Shown: positions 1-5,796, numbered from the stretch's first letter. The stretch: 5,870 bases of DNA from JAVVUJ01 sp964582545 (GCA_964582545.1 CAZOSB010000064.1:1-5870); one strand, 5' to 3'. Notes: generated from the letters alone by a model not told the origin. Translations and numbers: made by a program.

Positions 1-345
1 ATCAAAGACTAAAAGATATTGAAAATGATTTAAGAAAAATTGAATGGAATGCAAAACGATTTTTGTCTAAGGCAAATTATCTAATACATACGGATGCAAT
101 TAAAAACTATGTACTGCCAAGCCAAGGCTATACCAAATAAACAGAGTGGATTGTGTATGCTGATGAAGCAGATTTATTGAATGTCGCACTCTTTGGATTT
201 ACTGCGAAACAGTGGAGAGTCAAACCCAGAGCTTGCTAAGAAAAATAATGTACGAGATTTTGCAACAATTAACGAATTAACAGTAATGTCTAATTTAGAA
301 ACACATAATGCGGAGCTTATTAAAAGAGGGATGGAGAAAAACGAG
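1..345 (+). pseudogene. KilA-N domain protein, C-terminal part, disrupted
   Basis: Reading from base 3 gives QRLKDIENDLRK, then FLSKANYLIHTDAIK, which matches the region after the DNA-binding domain in KilA-N proteins of Firmicute phages and plasmids; the N-terminal DNA-binding domain lies outside the window. The frame meets TAA at 138-140, but the same frame continues with VYADEADLLNVALFGFTAKQWR, a hallmark block of the family, so TAA probably replaced CAA (Gln). At 215-219 (GAGAG) the frame shifts: the family expects WRESNPEL, and the sequence gives WR in one frame and ESNPEL in the next, as after loss of one GA unit. The second frame then runs through NNVRDFATINELTVMSNLE and NAELIKRGMEKNE. 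The usual final stretch of about 20 residues is missing; homology stops near 345, just before the convergent regulator remnant. The identity is fairly secure; the gene cannot make a full protein without suppression and frameshifting. Confidence 0.8.
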
Positions 346-360
346 GGGATAGACTCTTTG

Positions 361-997
361 TTATTTCTTGTATATAGCAGCGATATCACATATTCTATGC
401 TCCATTTCTGTACGGATATGTGATGGTTCTAAACACTCACATTTATCACCAAAACCGAAAAGGATATTGTAGTAATAATCGTTTTCTATGAACGGAAAGC
501 GAACAGTGTAATGCTCATCACCATCTGAAGAAAAGTTCTCATAAGCGCAAAAATCAAGTACCCTATCCATAACAGATTTATGAATACGGATGTATGTTCC
601 TGTTGCCCATCCATGGACTTAAATTGATACATATCTGATTTACTTTTAATTCAATGTCTTTCGCTCTTCCGGCAGGGATAAAACTCTTGACTTTTGCTAG
701 GGCGTTTACCAGTTCATCACCTCGTACCATGTTGGAAAGACTGGAGAGCCCTATCAAGATTGCGGAAAGGTCAGCAGTGGAAAAAACCTTTTTGTCAATT
801 TTGTATTGTTGCATGATTTCAAAGCCGCCGCCCACTCCCGATGTGGAGCGGACAGGAATACCTGCCATGTTAATTGTGTCTATGTCATGGTAGATTGTGC
901 GGGGGGAAACCTCAAACATATCTGCTAACTCCTGTGTGCCTAGCCGCTCTTTATCAAGGAGTATCATAATAATACTTACAAGCCTGTTTACTTTCAT
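361..997 (-). pseudogene. YafY-type HTH/WYL transcriptional regulator, internally deleted
   Basis: The 5' part (997 down to 578) encodes 139 residues. An HTH_11 winged helix lies at about residues 3-55, with a recognition region SPRTIYHDIDTINMAGIP and a GVGGGFEI wing. A linker (STADLSAILIGLSSL) follows, ending at NLSPWMGNRNIHPYS before a stop. Another frame then resumes as IRIHKSVMDRVLDFC and runs to IYKK and a stop at 361, which is the normal C-terminal end of this family. Intact relatives are about 300 residues, so roughly 100 residues covering the WYL ligand-binding core are gone. The junction is at about 580-592, where both frames share CCGTAT, suggesting a short-homology deletion. The ATG at 997 is preferred over the GTG at 1006 because AGGAGG at 1016-1011 is 11 bases from the ATG but only 2 from the GTG. 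A conserved TIYRDI is TIYHDI here. The gene is divergent from the DJ-1 gene, its likely former target. A truncated HTH protein could still be made. Confidence 0.85.
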
Positions 998-1028
998 TGA
1001 ACTCACAGCCTCCTTTTTTTAATTATTG

Positions 1029-1054
1029 CCATACTGTTGTCAACAATTATATGG
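1029..1054. promoter_or_regulatory. Inverted repeat in the divergent promoter, candidate WYL-regulator operator
   Basis: The intergenic region between the regulator and the DJ-1 gene contains a dyad centred at 1041/1042: outer arms CCATA (1029-1033) and TATGG (1050-1054), inner arms TTGT (1037-1040) and ACAA (1043-1046). An overlapping TGTTG-T-CAACA palindrome sits at 1035-1045. The repeat overlaps the -35 hexamers of both divergent promoters, where a repressor or activator of the pair would bind. Assignment to the adjacent WYL regulator is inference from position. Confidence 0.5.
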
Positions 1055-1063
1055 TACTATAAA
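1037..1063 (+). promoter_or_regulatory. Candidate promoter of the DJ-1/PfpI gene
   Basis: The sequence shows TTGTCA (1037-1042) and TATAAA (1058-1063) with a 15-base spacer, shorter than the 17 optimum, about 43 bases before the start codon. The short spacer and the overlapping dyad would suit a regulated promoter. On the other strand TTGACA (1043-1038) is a good -35 for the regulator gene, but no convincing -10 follows it. Confidence 0.45.
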
Positions 1064-1105
1064 AAAGCAAACAAATCAATAAAGCAATGAAAAGGGAGGG
1101 ACTTC

Positions 1106-1753
1106 ATGTTTACAATCTATGTTTACGTTCTTAATACTTTAGCCGACTGGGAACTGGGGTATGTTACTTCAGAACTGAATTCCGGTCGATTTTTCAAAAA
1201 GGATGTACCGAGAGTATCGGTCAAAACGGTTAGCTATACTAAAGAGCCAATCCGTACAATGGGCGGGTTGACAATCGTGCCCGATTGCGTCATTGATGAT
1301 ATTGTTGTGAGTGAAACAAGCGTGTTACTATTACCGGGTGCAAATACATGGAACGACCCCAAGCATAGTGCTATCATTGAAAAAGCAAGCGAGCTTCTTT
1401 CTGTAGGCGCTACGGTGTGTGCAGTCTGTGGGGCTACCGCTGCGCTGGCGGGGTTCGGGCTATTGGATCAGCGTCCGCATACCAGTAACGGACCGGGATT
1501 TCTTGAAATGCTTTCTCCCGGTTATAAAGGGCAAAGTTTTTATATAGACAAGCCATCTGTAGCGGATAATAACCTGATTACGGCCGGTTCTACCGGAGGC
1601 TTGCTGTGGGCGAAACAAATTATTGAGCATCTAGATGTTTTTGAGTCAAACACGCTGGAATCTTGGTACGAATATTTTAGCACCGGTGACCCTAAACATT
1701 TCTTTGCCCTTATGCAAACCTTGCCGTCTAGTATTGAAATTGATATACCTTAG
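1106..1753 (+). CDS. DJ-1/PfpI family protein (type 1 glutamine amidotransferase-like)
   Basis: The 215-residue product matches the cytosolic DJ-1/PfpI fold at normal length. The N-terminal strand IYVYVLNTLADWELGYV carries Glu16, equivalent to the conserved acidic residue beside the nucleophile. The nucleophile elbow is VCAVCGATAALAG with Cys108 as the likely catalytic cysteine (Cys105 is nearby), and His125 in RPHTSNGP is the likely partner. The C-terminal block LITAGSTGGLLWAKQIIEHL is typical of the family. The superfamily includes deglycase/glyoxalase-like enzymes, proteases and chaperones; the sequence does not say which activity applies. The ATG at 1106 follows a good Shine-Dalgarno (GGGAGG, 1094-1099). 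The gene is divergent from a broken YafY/WYL regulator, a pairing that normally implies regulation by that protein. All expected motifs are intact, so the gene looks functional even though its regulator is not. Confidence 0.9.
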   Translation: MFTIYVYVLNTLADWELGYVTSELNSGRFFKKDVPRVSVKTVSYTKEPIRTMGGLTIVPDCVIDDIVVSETSVLLLPGANTWNDPKHSAIIEKASELLSVGATVCAVCGATAALAGFGLLDQRPHTSNGPGFLEMLSPGYKGQSFYIDKPSVADNNLITAGSTGGLLWAKQIIEHLDVFESNTLESWYEYFSTGDPKHFFALMQTLPSSIEIDIP

Positions 1754-1985
1754 GGAAGATACTGAGCTTAAAAACTTTTCGTCATTTTGCACAAGTGCAA
1801 GCAAGAGCTTAATCACGTTATGCCATTGTAAGCACAAAGTCGGCTTGCTTGGCATTCTCTAAAAAAAGCTCCAGTGAGATTCCTCGGGCAGAAGGAAAAC
1901 ATTCTTCTCAAAGTTGTTTTTCGGCTTTCGTTATGATAAAATTATAAACACTCATTTACCTTGTAAACTAAATAGGAGGTTTTTT
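1754..1985. other. Intergenic region with a short palindrome and possible coding debris
   Basis: No intact gene is seen. A perfect palindrome TTGCACAAGTGCAA lies at 1787-1800 but has no T-run after it, so it is not a clear terminator. CAAGCAAG (1798-1805) and CTTGCTTG (1844-1851) form a longer-range inverted repeat. On the minus strand, NVFLLPEESHWSFF (about 1905-1863) is followed in another frame by FLENAKQADFVLTMA, with the switch at a run of seven T (1867-1861). This could be an eroded reading frame of unknown family, but no family was recognised. No strong promoter for the surface-protein gene was seen; TATGAT (1932-1937) and TATAAA (1943-1948) are -10-like but lack good -35 partners. Confidence 0.3.
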
Positions 1986-3584
1986 ATGTTAAGAAAATTT
2001 TTAAGAATTTCGCTGGTGTTTGTGATGGTATTTTCTTTGCTGTCACTAAATGCTTTTGCATCGAGGGCTGGACATAATGAACAAATAGATGAGGCAAAAC
2101 AGAATGTAGGTAATAATGAAAGTGTTTATGAGATGATTGAAAACAGCCGTGCTGATGACGAGTTTTTTTCAATAGCGGCTGTGTCTTTATCAGATGACAG
2201 CAAATTTATAGCGTCGATTTCAACAGTCGAAGAGCTTAAAGGGATTGCAAGCGATGGTAATTATTATTTGGCAAATGACATAGATTTAAGTTCGAGCGCG
2301 TGGAGTGCATTAAGTATTAATAGCAATAATAACCCAACATTGCATGACCCGTCTGGTTATGTATATGATGCTTGTGAACCTGACGAACGAATCGTAGGTG
2401 CAACCGCAACTCTCCAAAAATTAGTTGATGGTGAATGGAAAGAGTGGGTTGACCCCGGAAACATTCAAGAAAATCCGCAAATAACAGACAGTGAAGGTAG
2501 ATATGGTTGGTACGTTGAGGAGGGCACCTATCGGGTGCTTGTCTCAAAAGACAACTATATAAATATCACTGATAACGGGGGGATAGCCATTGCAAATATG
2601 CCCGACGGCTCGTTTAACAGTGAAATTCCCAACGGTTCTCAGATAATAGTACTTCCGCCGCATTTTGATGTAAATATCCCGCTTAAGCGCACTGAATACA
2701 ACCTTACTGTAAATGGCGGCACAGGCAGTGGCAACAAAGCTTGGGGTAGTGACATTACAGTTACGGCAGATACTGCGCCAAGTGGGCAGCGGTTTAAGCA
2801 TTTTATAGCTACAGGGCTTTCGGAATCTACTTATACGACAAATCCTTTAACATTTACTATGCCTACCAATGCGGTAACACTTGAAGCGGTTTATGAAAAT
2901 ATTCCGAATAACAGCGTAAACAACAGGGGAAATACCGGCGTCCGCGATTCGTCCAAAACACCTAATGATGAGGCCGATAGCAAAAAAGATGGAGAAATGC
3001 CGGCAGACAGCAAGTCGGAACAGGATAACGTAAGCTACAATGACGTTCCGGCAGACTCGTGGTATTATGATGCTGTTTTATTGGTAACACGTAAAGGCTT
3101 GTTTGATGGAGTAGCTAAAAATACCTTTTCACCCGATACGTCGATGACAAGGGCAATGTTTCTAACAGTCCTTGCAAGACTGCATGGGGTTGAATTGTCA
3201 GCATATGATGAATCAACATTCGTTGATGTTAAGGCAAATACTTGGTATACAGGTGCGGTTGAATGGGCAAGAGAAGCAGGCATAGTAAACGGTGTCGGAA
3301 ACAACAAATTTGCACCCAATGACCCGATTACAAGAGAAGAAATGGCTGCTATATTTTTCAATTATCTTAAAATCATGAATATAACTGTTCCTAAAAACGG
3401 CAGTAACCAAGCTTTTTCGGATATCGACACAGCAAGCACTTGGGCGCAAGAATCAATCGCCTATATGCGCAGTGTAGGAATTATTAACGGTGTTAGCGGT
3501 AATAATTATGCCCCCAAGGCAATAGCAACGCGAGCTAATGTTGCAAAAATGTTTGAAAACTACTTTTATTTAATGGATAAATAA
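1986..3584 (+). CDS. Exported surface protein with three SLH domains
   Basis: The product is 532 residues from the ATG at 1986, chosen because AGGAGG (1974-1979) sits 6 bases upstream and the residue run that follows is a signal peptide: MLRKFLR, a hydrophobic core, and a likely cleavage site AFA-S after residue 25. Residues about 77-106 (TVEELKGIASDGNYYLANDI) resemble the start of a GLUG/beta-helix adhesin region. Residues about 120-190 (DPSGYVYDA to EEGTYRVLVSKDNY) resemble a Cna-B/carboxypeptidase-regulatory-like beta domain. Residues about 237-303 (LTVNGGTGSGN to TFTMPTNAVTLEAVYE) match a divergent InlB B-repeat (Flg_new_2 type). A charged, low-complexity linker (304-350) leads to three SLH domains at about 352-404, 412-465 and 477-530, with TRAM, TREE and TRAN at the cell-wall-polymer binding motif. 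The protein is expected on the cell surface, held non-covalently to secondary cell wall polymer. Ligand unknown. The beta-helix part is unusually short. Confidence 0.9.
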   Translation: MLRKFLRISLVFVMVFSLLSLNAFASRAGHNEQIDEAKQNVGNNESVYEMIENSRADDEFFSIAAVSLSDDSKFIASISTVEELKGIASDGNYYLANDIDLSSSAWSALSINSNNNPTLHDPSGYVYDACEPDERIVGATATLQKLVDGEWKEWVDPGNIQENPQITDSEGRYGWYVEEGTYRVLVSKDNYINITDNGGIAIANMPDGSFNSEIPNGSQIIVLPPHFDVNIPLKRTEYNLTVNGGTGSGNKAWGSDITVTADTAPSGQRFKHFIATGLSESTYTTNPLTFTMPTNAVTLEAVYENIPNNSVNNRGNTGVRDSSKTPNDEADSKKDGEMPADSKSEQDNVSYNDVPADSWYYDAVLLVTRKGLFDGVAKNTFSPDTSMTRAMFLTVLARLHGVELSAYDESTFVDVKANTWYTGAVEWAREAGIVNGVGNNKFAPNDPITREEMAAIFFNYLKIMNITVPKNGSNQAFSDIDTASTWAQESIAYMRSVGIINGVSGNNYAPKAIATRANVAKMFENYFYLMDK

Positions 3585-3592
3585 GGGTCCTA

Positions 3593-3853
3593 TCACACCC
3601 AAGGTTCGCTTAACAAAATCCCACGATTTCTCTCCCTTAAAGCGGTAAAGCACAAACGCCCTTTCATTGGGATAGCGGCGCATATCTGCAATGCCCATTG
3701 TAAAGCCCGGCTGAAACAACGGGATTCCTTTTTCGTTGTGGGTAACCTCTGTCGAGGCAGACATGCCGCAGATTGACAGTTTACCGTTTTCAGATAACTG
3801 TTTGTTAAACAGCCTATACTGTTAAATTTTTCATATATTTCGCAGATCGTCAT
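3593..3853 (-). pseudogene. Pyridoxamine 5'-phosphate oxidase-like flavoprotein, multiply deleted
   Basis: The start is well formed: ATG at 3853 with GGAGGG six bases upstream, encoding MTICEIYEKFNSIGCL, typical of the N-terminus of small PNPOx-fold (FMN-binding split-barrel) proteins. At about 3804-3812 the frame switches to FNKQLSENGKLSICG, then MSASTEVTHNEKGIPLFQPGF, which are later family blocks; about 25-30 residues between them, including part of the flavin-binding strand region, are missing. At about 3693-3701 a second, in-frame junction joins PGFTM to GIADMRRYPNERAFVLYRFKGE, skipping about another 30 residues. The C-terminus after WDF is not family-like; this frame reads to a stop at 3570-3572, inside the 3' end of the convergent SLH gene. 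Intact relatives are about 130-150 residues. The identity rests on remembered family blocks and is likely but not searched. The gene is almost certainly non-functional. Confidence 0.75.
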
Positions 3854-3933
3854 CCTAAACCCTCCATTTACTTCCAGCAGCTGGATAAAGACTGGATGAT
3901 TACCATAGTAACAGAAACCATTAAGACAGATAA

Positions 3934-3945
3934 CCATTATAATGG
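3934..3945 (-). promoter_or_regulatory. Perfect 12-bp palindrome containing a -10 box for the flavoprotein pseudogene
   Basis: CCATTATAATGG is perfectly self-complementary and contains TATAAT on the minus strand (3941-3936), about 83 bases before the pseudogene start. The -35 is poor. It may be a -10 with an overlapping operator that has outlived its gene, or a chance AT-rich palindrome. Confidence 0.35.
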
Positions 3946-4066
3946 ACCTACATCTATAAAAATACAAATTTTGGAAAAAAATAATAAATAAGAACTAATA
4001 TTTTATCATTTGGTAGCTGGATAATTCATTAAAACCAGTAAATTTTAAGAACCTTATTAAAATAAC

Positions 4067-4096
4067 TTGCAAGAAGTTTAAAAAATTATTTATAAT
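4067..4096 (+). promoter_or_regulatory. Candidate promoter of the ClbS/DfsB gene
   Basis: TTGCAA (4067-4072) and a consensus TATAAT (4091-4096) are separated by 18 bases. Transcription would begin near 4103, giving a leader of about 84 bases. A TGACA-N6-TGTCA inverted repeat (4098-4113) lies directly over the expected start point and could be an operator. Confidence 0.55.
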
Positions 4097-4097
4097 A

Positions 4098-4113
4098 TGA
4101 CATGTTATTGTCA
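4098..4113. promoter_or_regulatory. TGACA-N6-TGTCA inverted repeat over the transcription start
   Basis: Five-base perfect arms, TGACA (4098-4102) and TGTCA (4109-4113), have a 6-base centre. The site spans from just after the -10 to about +10 of the proposed ClbS/DfsB promoter, where a repressor would block transcription. The regulator is unknown. Confidence 0.35.
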
Positions 4114-4131
4114 ATTTAATTATGCTATGCT

Positions 4132-4157
4132 GTATCTGTAATCAAGGTTACAGATAC
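4132..4157. promoter_or_regulatory. Perfect 10-bp inverted repeat upstream of the ClbS/DfsB gene
   Basis: GTATCTGTAA (4132-4141) and TTACAGATAC (4148-4157) are exact reverse complements separated by 6 bases. The repeat is within the proposed leader, 29 bases before the start codon. Its length and perfection fit a dimeric repressor operator downstream of the promoter, or an RNA hairpin in the leader. No T-run follows, so it is not a terminator. It does not share a core with the TGATAC/GTATCA site before the TetR gene except for a short GTATC. Confidence 0.6.
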
Positions 4158-4186
4158 GTTTATGGAGGAAAGCAGAGGTGTAAACT

Positions 4187-4720
4187 ATGGCAAGGGCACA
4201 GACGAAAAATGATTTATTATTAGCGGCAACCGATAAAATAAAAAAACTTTTGGATCTAATAGACTCTATGAGTCATGAGGAACAAAACGCTAACTTTACT
4301 TTTGATGTGGATGCAATGGGAAAAGAAGCGCATTGGAAGAGGGATAAAAATATGCGTGACGTATTGGTGCATTTATACGAGTGGCATCAATTATTGCTCT
4401 CTTGGGTAAACAATAACCAAAAAGGTAAGGCGCAAACTTTTTTACCTGAGCCGTATAATTGGAAAACATACGGTGATATGAATATAGAGTTTTGGAAAAA
4501 ACATCAGCAAACACCTTATGAGAAATCCATGGAAATGGTAAAGGGAAGCCACGATTCAGTAGTAAAATTGATTGAAGGGTTTACAAATGAGGAATTATTT
4601 TCAAAGGGAGTTTTTAGTTGGGTTGGTGGCTCTACTTTAGGGCAGTATTGTGTATCGGTGACAGCAAGCCATTATGATTGGGCTATGAAAAAAACTAAAG
4701 CGCATAAGAAAACTCTATAG
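4187..4720 (+). CDS. ClbS/DfsB family four-helix bundle protein (DUF1706)
   Basis: The 177-residue cytosolic product has the normal length and hallmark blocks of the ClbS/DfsB family, related in fold to DinB: an N-terminal TKNDLLLAATDKIKKLLDLI helix, then HWKRDKNMRDVLVHLYEWHQ at about 49-68, FLPEPYNWKTYGDMN at 85-99, EFWKKHQ at 101-107, FTNEELFSKGVFSWVGG at about 132-148 and a closing SHYDWAMKKTKAH at 161-173. His62, His67 and His162 are candidate active-site residues by analogy with DinB-fold proteins; this is inference. ClbS of E. coli protects against its own colibactin by opening the cyclopropane warhead; most homologues, including those in Firmicutes, have no tested role, so a detoxification function is only suggested. 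The start is supported by AGAGG (4174-4178), 8 bases upstream. It is a single-gene unit with its own promoter and terminator; no colibactin-type synthesis genes are in the window. Confidence 0.9.
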   Translation: MARAQTKNDLLLAATDKIKKLLDLIDSMSHEEQNANFTFDVDAMGKEAHWKRDKNMRDVLVHLYEWHQLLLSWVNNNQKGKAQTFLPEPYNWKTYGDMNIEFWKKHQQTPYEKSMEMVKGSHDSVVKLIEGFTNEELFSKGVFSWVGGSTLGQYCVSVTASHYDWAMKKTKAHKKTL

Positions 4721-4728
4721 ATAAATAT

Positions 4729-4748
4729 TTGTTTCAATAATGAAACAA
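4729..4748. repeat. 8-bp hairpin just before the terminator
   Basis: TTGTTTCA (4729-4736) and TGAAACAA (4741-4748) form a perfect stem with an ATAA loop, 8 bases after the ClbS/DfsB stop codon. No T-run follows directly, so it is probably an auxiliary 3' hairpin that stabilises the message or assists the terminator immediately downstream. Confidence 0.6.
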
Positions 4749-4750
4749 GA

Positions 4751-4780
4751 AAAAAGGCAGGATTTAAAACCTGTCTTTTT
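4751..4780 (+). terminator. Intrinsic terminator of the ClbS/DfsB gene
   Basis: AAAAAGGCAGG (4751-4761) pairs with CCTGTCTTTTT (4770-4780) through an 8-base loop, with one G-U pair. The T-run gives a standard rho-independent terminator on the plus strand. The A-run at the left makes it plausible in the other direction too, although no minus-strand gene ends there. It separates ClbS/DfsB from the TetR gene. Confidence 0.85.
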
Positions 4781-4932
4781 CATTTTGCCCTGATTTTTTG
4801 TTATTTACAAAGTTTTATACCAAGTACAAGAATCGTAAGCAGTATACATACCGCATTTTGTTCATTACATGAGGGTACCAACGTAAGTTGTTTTCCGTTT
4901 ACCTGATTAACAGCATAATAAACTAAAATTAA

Positions 4933-4962
4933 TTGACAGGGCAGAGACCATTATGGTATTGT
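4933..4962 (+). promoter_or_regulatory. Promoter of the TetR-family gene
   Basis: A consensus TTGACA (4933-4938) is followed after 18 bases by TATTGT (4957-4962), preceded by TG one base upstream (extended -10 form). Transcription would start near 4969, inside the inverted repeats described next. Confidence 0.6.
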
Positions 4963-4978
4963 GATACAATAAGTATCA
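4957..4978. promoter_or_regulatory. Overlapping inverted repeats, candidate TetR autoregulatory operator
   Basis: TGATAC-N5-GTATCA (4962-4978) is a perfect 6-bp-arm dyad, and TATTGT-GAT-ACAATA (4957-4971) is a second that overlaps it. They cover the -10 box and the start of transcription. The size and position are typical of TetR-family operators, so negative autoregulation by the gene just downstream is the simplest reading; it has not been shown. Confidence 0.6.
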
Positions 4979-5011
4979 TATAATTAAAAACAAAGAGGAT
5001 AAAAAATAATC

Positions 5012-5674
5012 ATGAGAGTTAGCAAAGAAAAATTAGATGCTTTTCAGCATGAAAGGCGACAAAGGATAATTGAAGTTGCAAGTGAAATGTTTATGGATAA
5101 TGGCATTGGCGATTTTTCGGTGCAAAAGATTTCAAATATTGTTAAGATACCCACCGCCAGTATAAAGCGGTATTTTGTATCTACAGCAGACCTTGTTACA
5201 CAGTCGGTGGTGTATCTAATTGAGAATTTCCACACAGAAGTACGCCATCAATACGAAAAGCTCGGTGGCGAAAATTTCACCGCTTATCAAGAGGTTGAAT
5301 TTTTCATAGATAGCTTTATTTACGCTTTCCAGAACTATCGAAAGTTTATTCGGTTTACTTTGGATTTTGATATCTATATAAAAACCCAAGCGCCCCCAGA
5401 GAAAACTATGGAGAAATATTCTATCGCTATGTCAAAGTTTCTCTGCATGTTTTCCGATGGATTTGCCAAAGGCGAAAAGGATAAAAGTATAAAACCCGGA
5501 CTTCTTAAGGACGATATATTTTTTACCTGTTTTCATGTCATGCTTGCGGTTGTGCAGAAATTCAGCTATGGAAATACCCAAACAAATCCCAGGGGGGACG
5601 ATTATGCCGAGCTTATACTTCTTAAAAAAATGATACTTGAATATATCAAAGCCCCGGAAATGAACTCCAAGTAA
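5012..5674 (+). CDS. TetR/AcrR family transcriptional regulator
   Basis: The 220-residue product has the two-part layout of TetR regulators. The N-terminal DNA-binding domain covers about residues 14-62: RRQRIIEVASEMFMDNGIGD (helix 1), SVQKISNIVKI (helix 2) and PTASIKRYF (recognition helix), followed by a STADLVTQSVVYLI helix 4. The remainder is an all-helical ligand and dimer domain, too divergent for me to name a ligand. The recognition segment IPTASIKRYF departs from the common VSKGTLYRYF form, so its target sequence may be unusual. The ATG at 5012 has AGAGGA 12 bases upstream, a longer gap than usual, but no better start fits the conserved N-terminus. An own promoter and overlapping palindromes upstream suggest autoregulation. 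TetR proteins often control an adjacent gene; the candidate here is the gene starting at 5853. Confidence 0.88.
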   Translation: MRVSKEKLDAFQHERRQRIIEVASEMFMDNGIGDFSVQKISNIVKIPTASIKRYFVSTADLVTQSVVYLIENFHTEVRHQYEKLGGENFTAYQEVEFFIDSFIYAFQNYRKFIRFTLDFDIYIKTQAPPEKTMEKYSIAMSKFLCMFSDGFAKGEKDKSIKPGLLKDDIFFTCFHVMLAVVQKFSYGNTQTNPRGDDYAELILLKKMILEYIKAPEMNSK

Positions 5675-5796
5675 TGAATGAATGAAGACAAATTTAAAAC
5701 AGCAAAAGGGAAAAGCATACCTGAAAAAGAATATTCATACCTTTGAAGTAGCGAAAGGGAGGATGAGAAACCAACCATACAAAATTAGCTAAATCA

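Larger units (their letters stand above)
3854..4186. other. AT-rich intergenic region with divergent promoters
   Basis: These 333 bases separate the divergent flavoprotein pseudogene and the ClbS/DfsB gene. They hold no convincing reading frame. They carry a -10-like palindrome facing the pseudogene, a good promoter facing ClbS/DfsB, and two dyads listed separately. The part from about 3955 to 4065 is very AT-rich and shows nothing further I can name. Confidence 0.6.

Noticed and set aside
181..423. Plus-strand frame with an ATG at 181
   Set aside because: It is the frameshifted continuation of the KilA-N gene; its first residues are out of frame and it has no ribosome site. Treated as part of the pseudogene.
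1787..1800. TTGCACAAGTGCAA as terminator of the DJ-1 gene
   Set aside because: There is no T-run after it and the loop is only two bases as drawn.
1914..1985. Upstream extension of the SLH protein to a TTG at 1914
   Set aside because: AGGAGG and a textbook signal peptide place the start at the ATG at 1986; the extension would bury the signal peptide.
3593..3967. 124-residue minus-strand frame extending upstream of 3853
   Set aside because: The upstream part has no family resemblance or ribosome site; the real start is the ATG at 3853, and after residue 16 the frame is a shifted reading of the PNPOx-like gene.
4132..4157. MerR-type promoter with the dyad between -35 and -10
   Set aside because: No -35 or -10 hexamers flank the dyad at the 19-20 base spacing such promoters need; it lies downstream of a better promoter.
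5762..5791. Leader peptide MRNQPYKIS for attenuation of the gene at 5853
   Set aside because: GGGAGG directly abuts the ATG, leaving no spacing, and no mutually exclusive hairpins around the 5853 ribosome site were seen.
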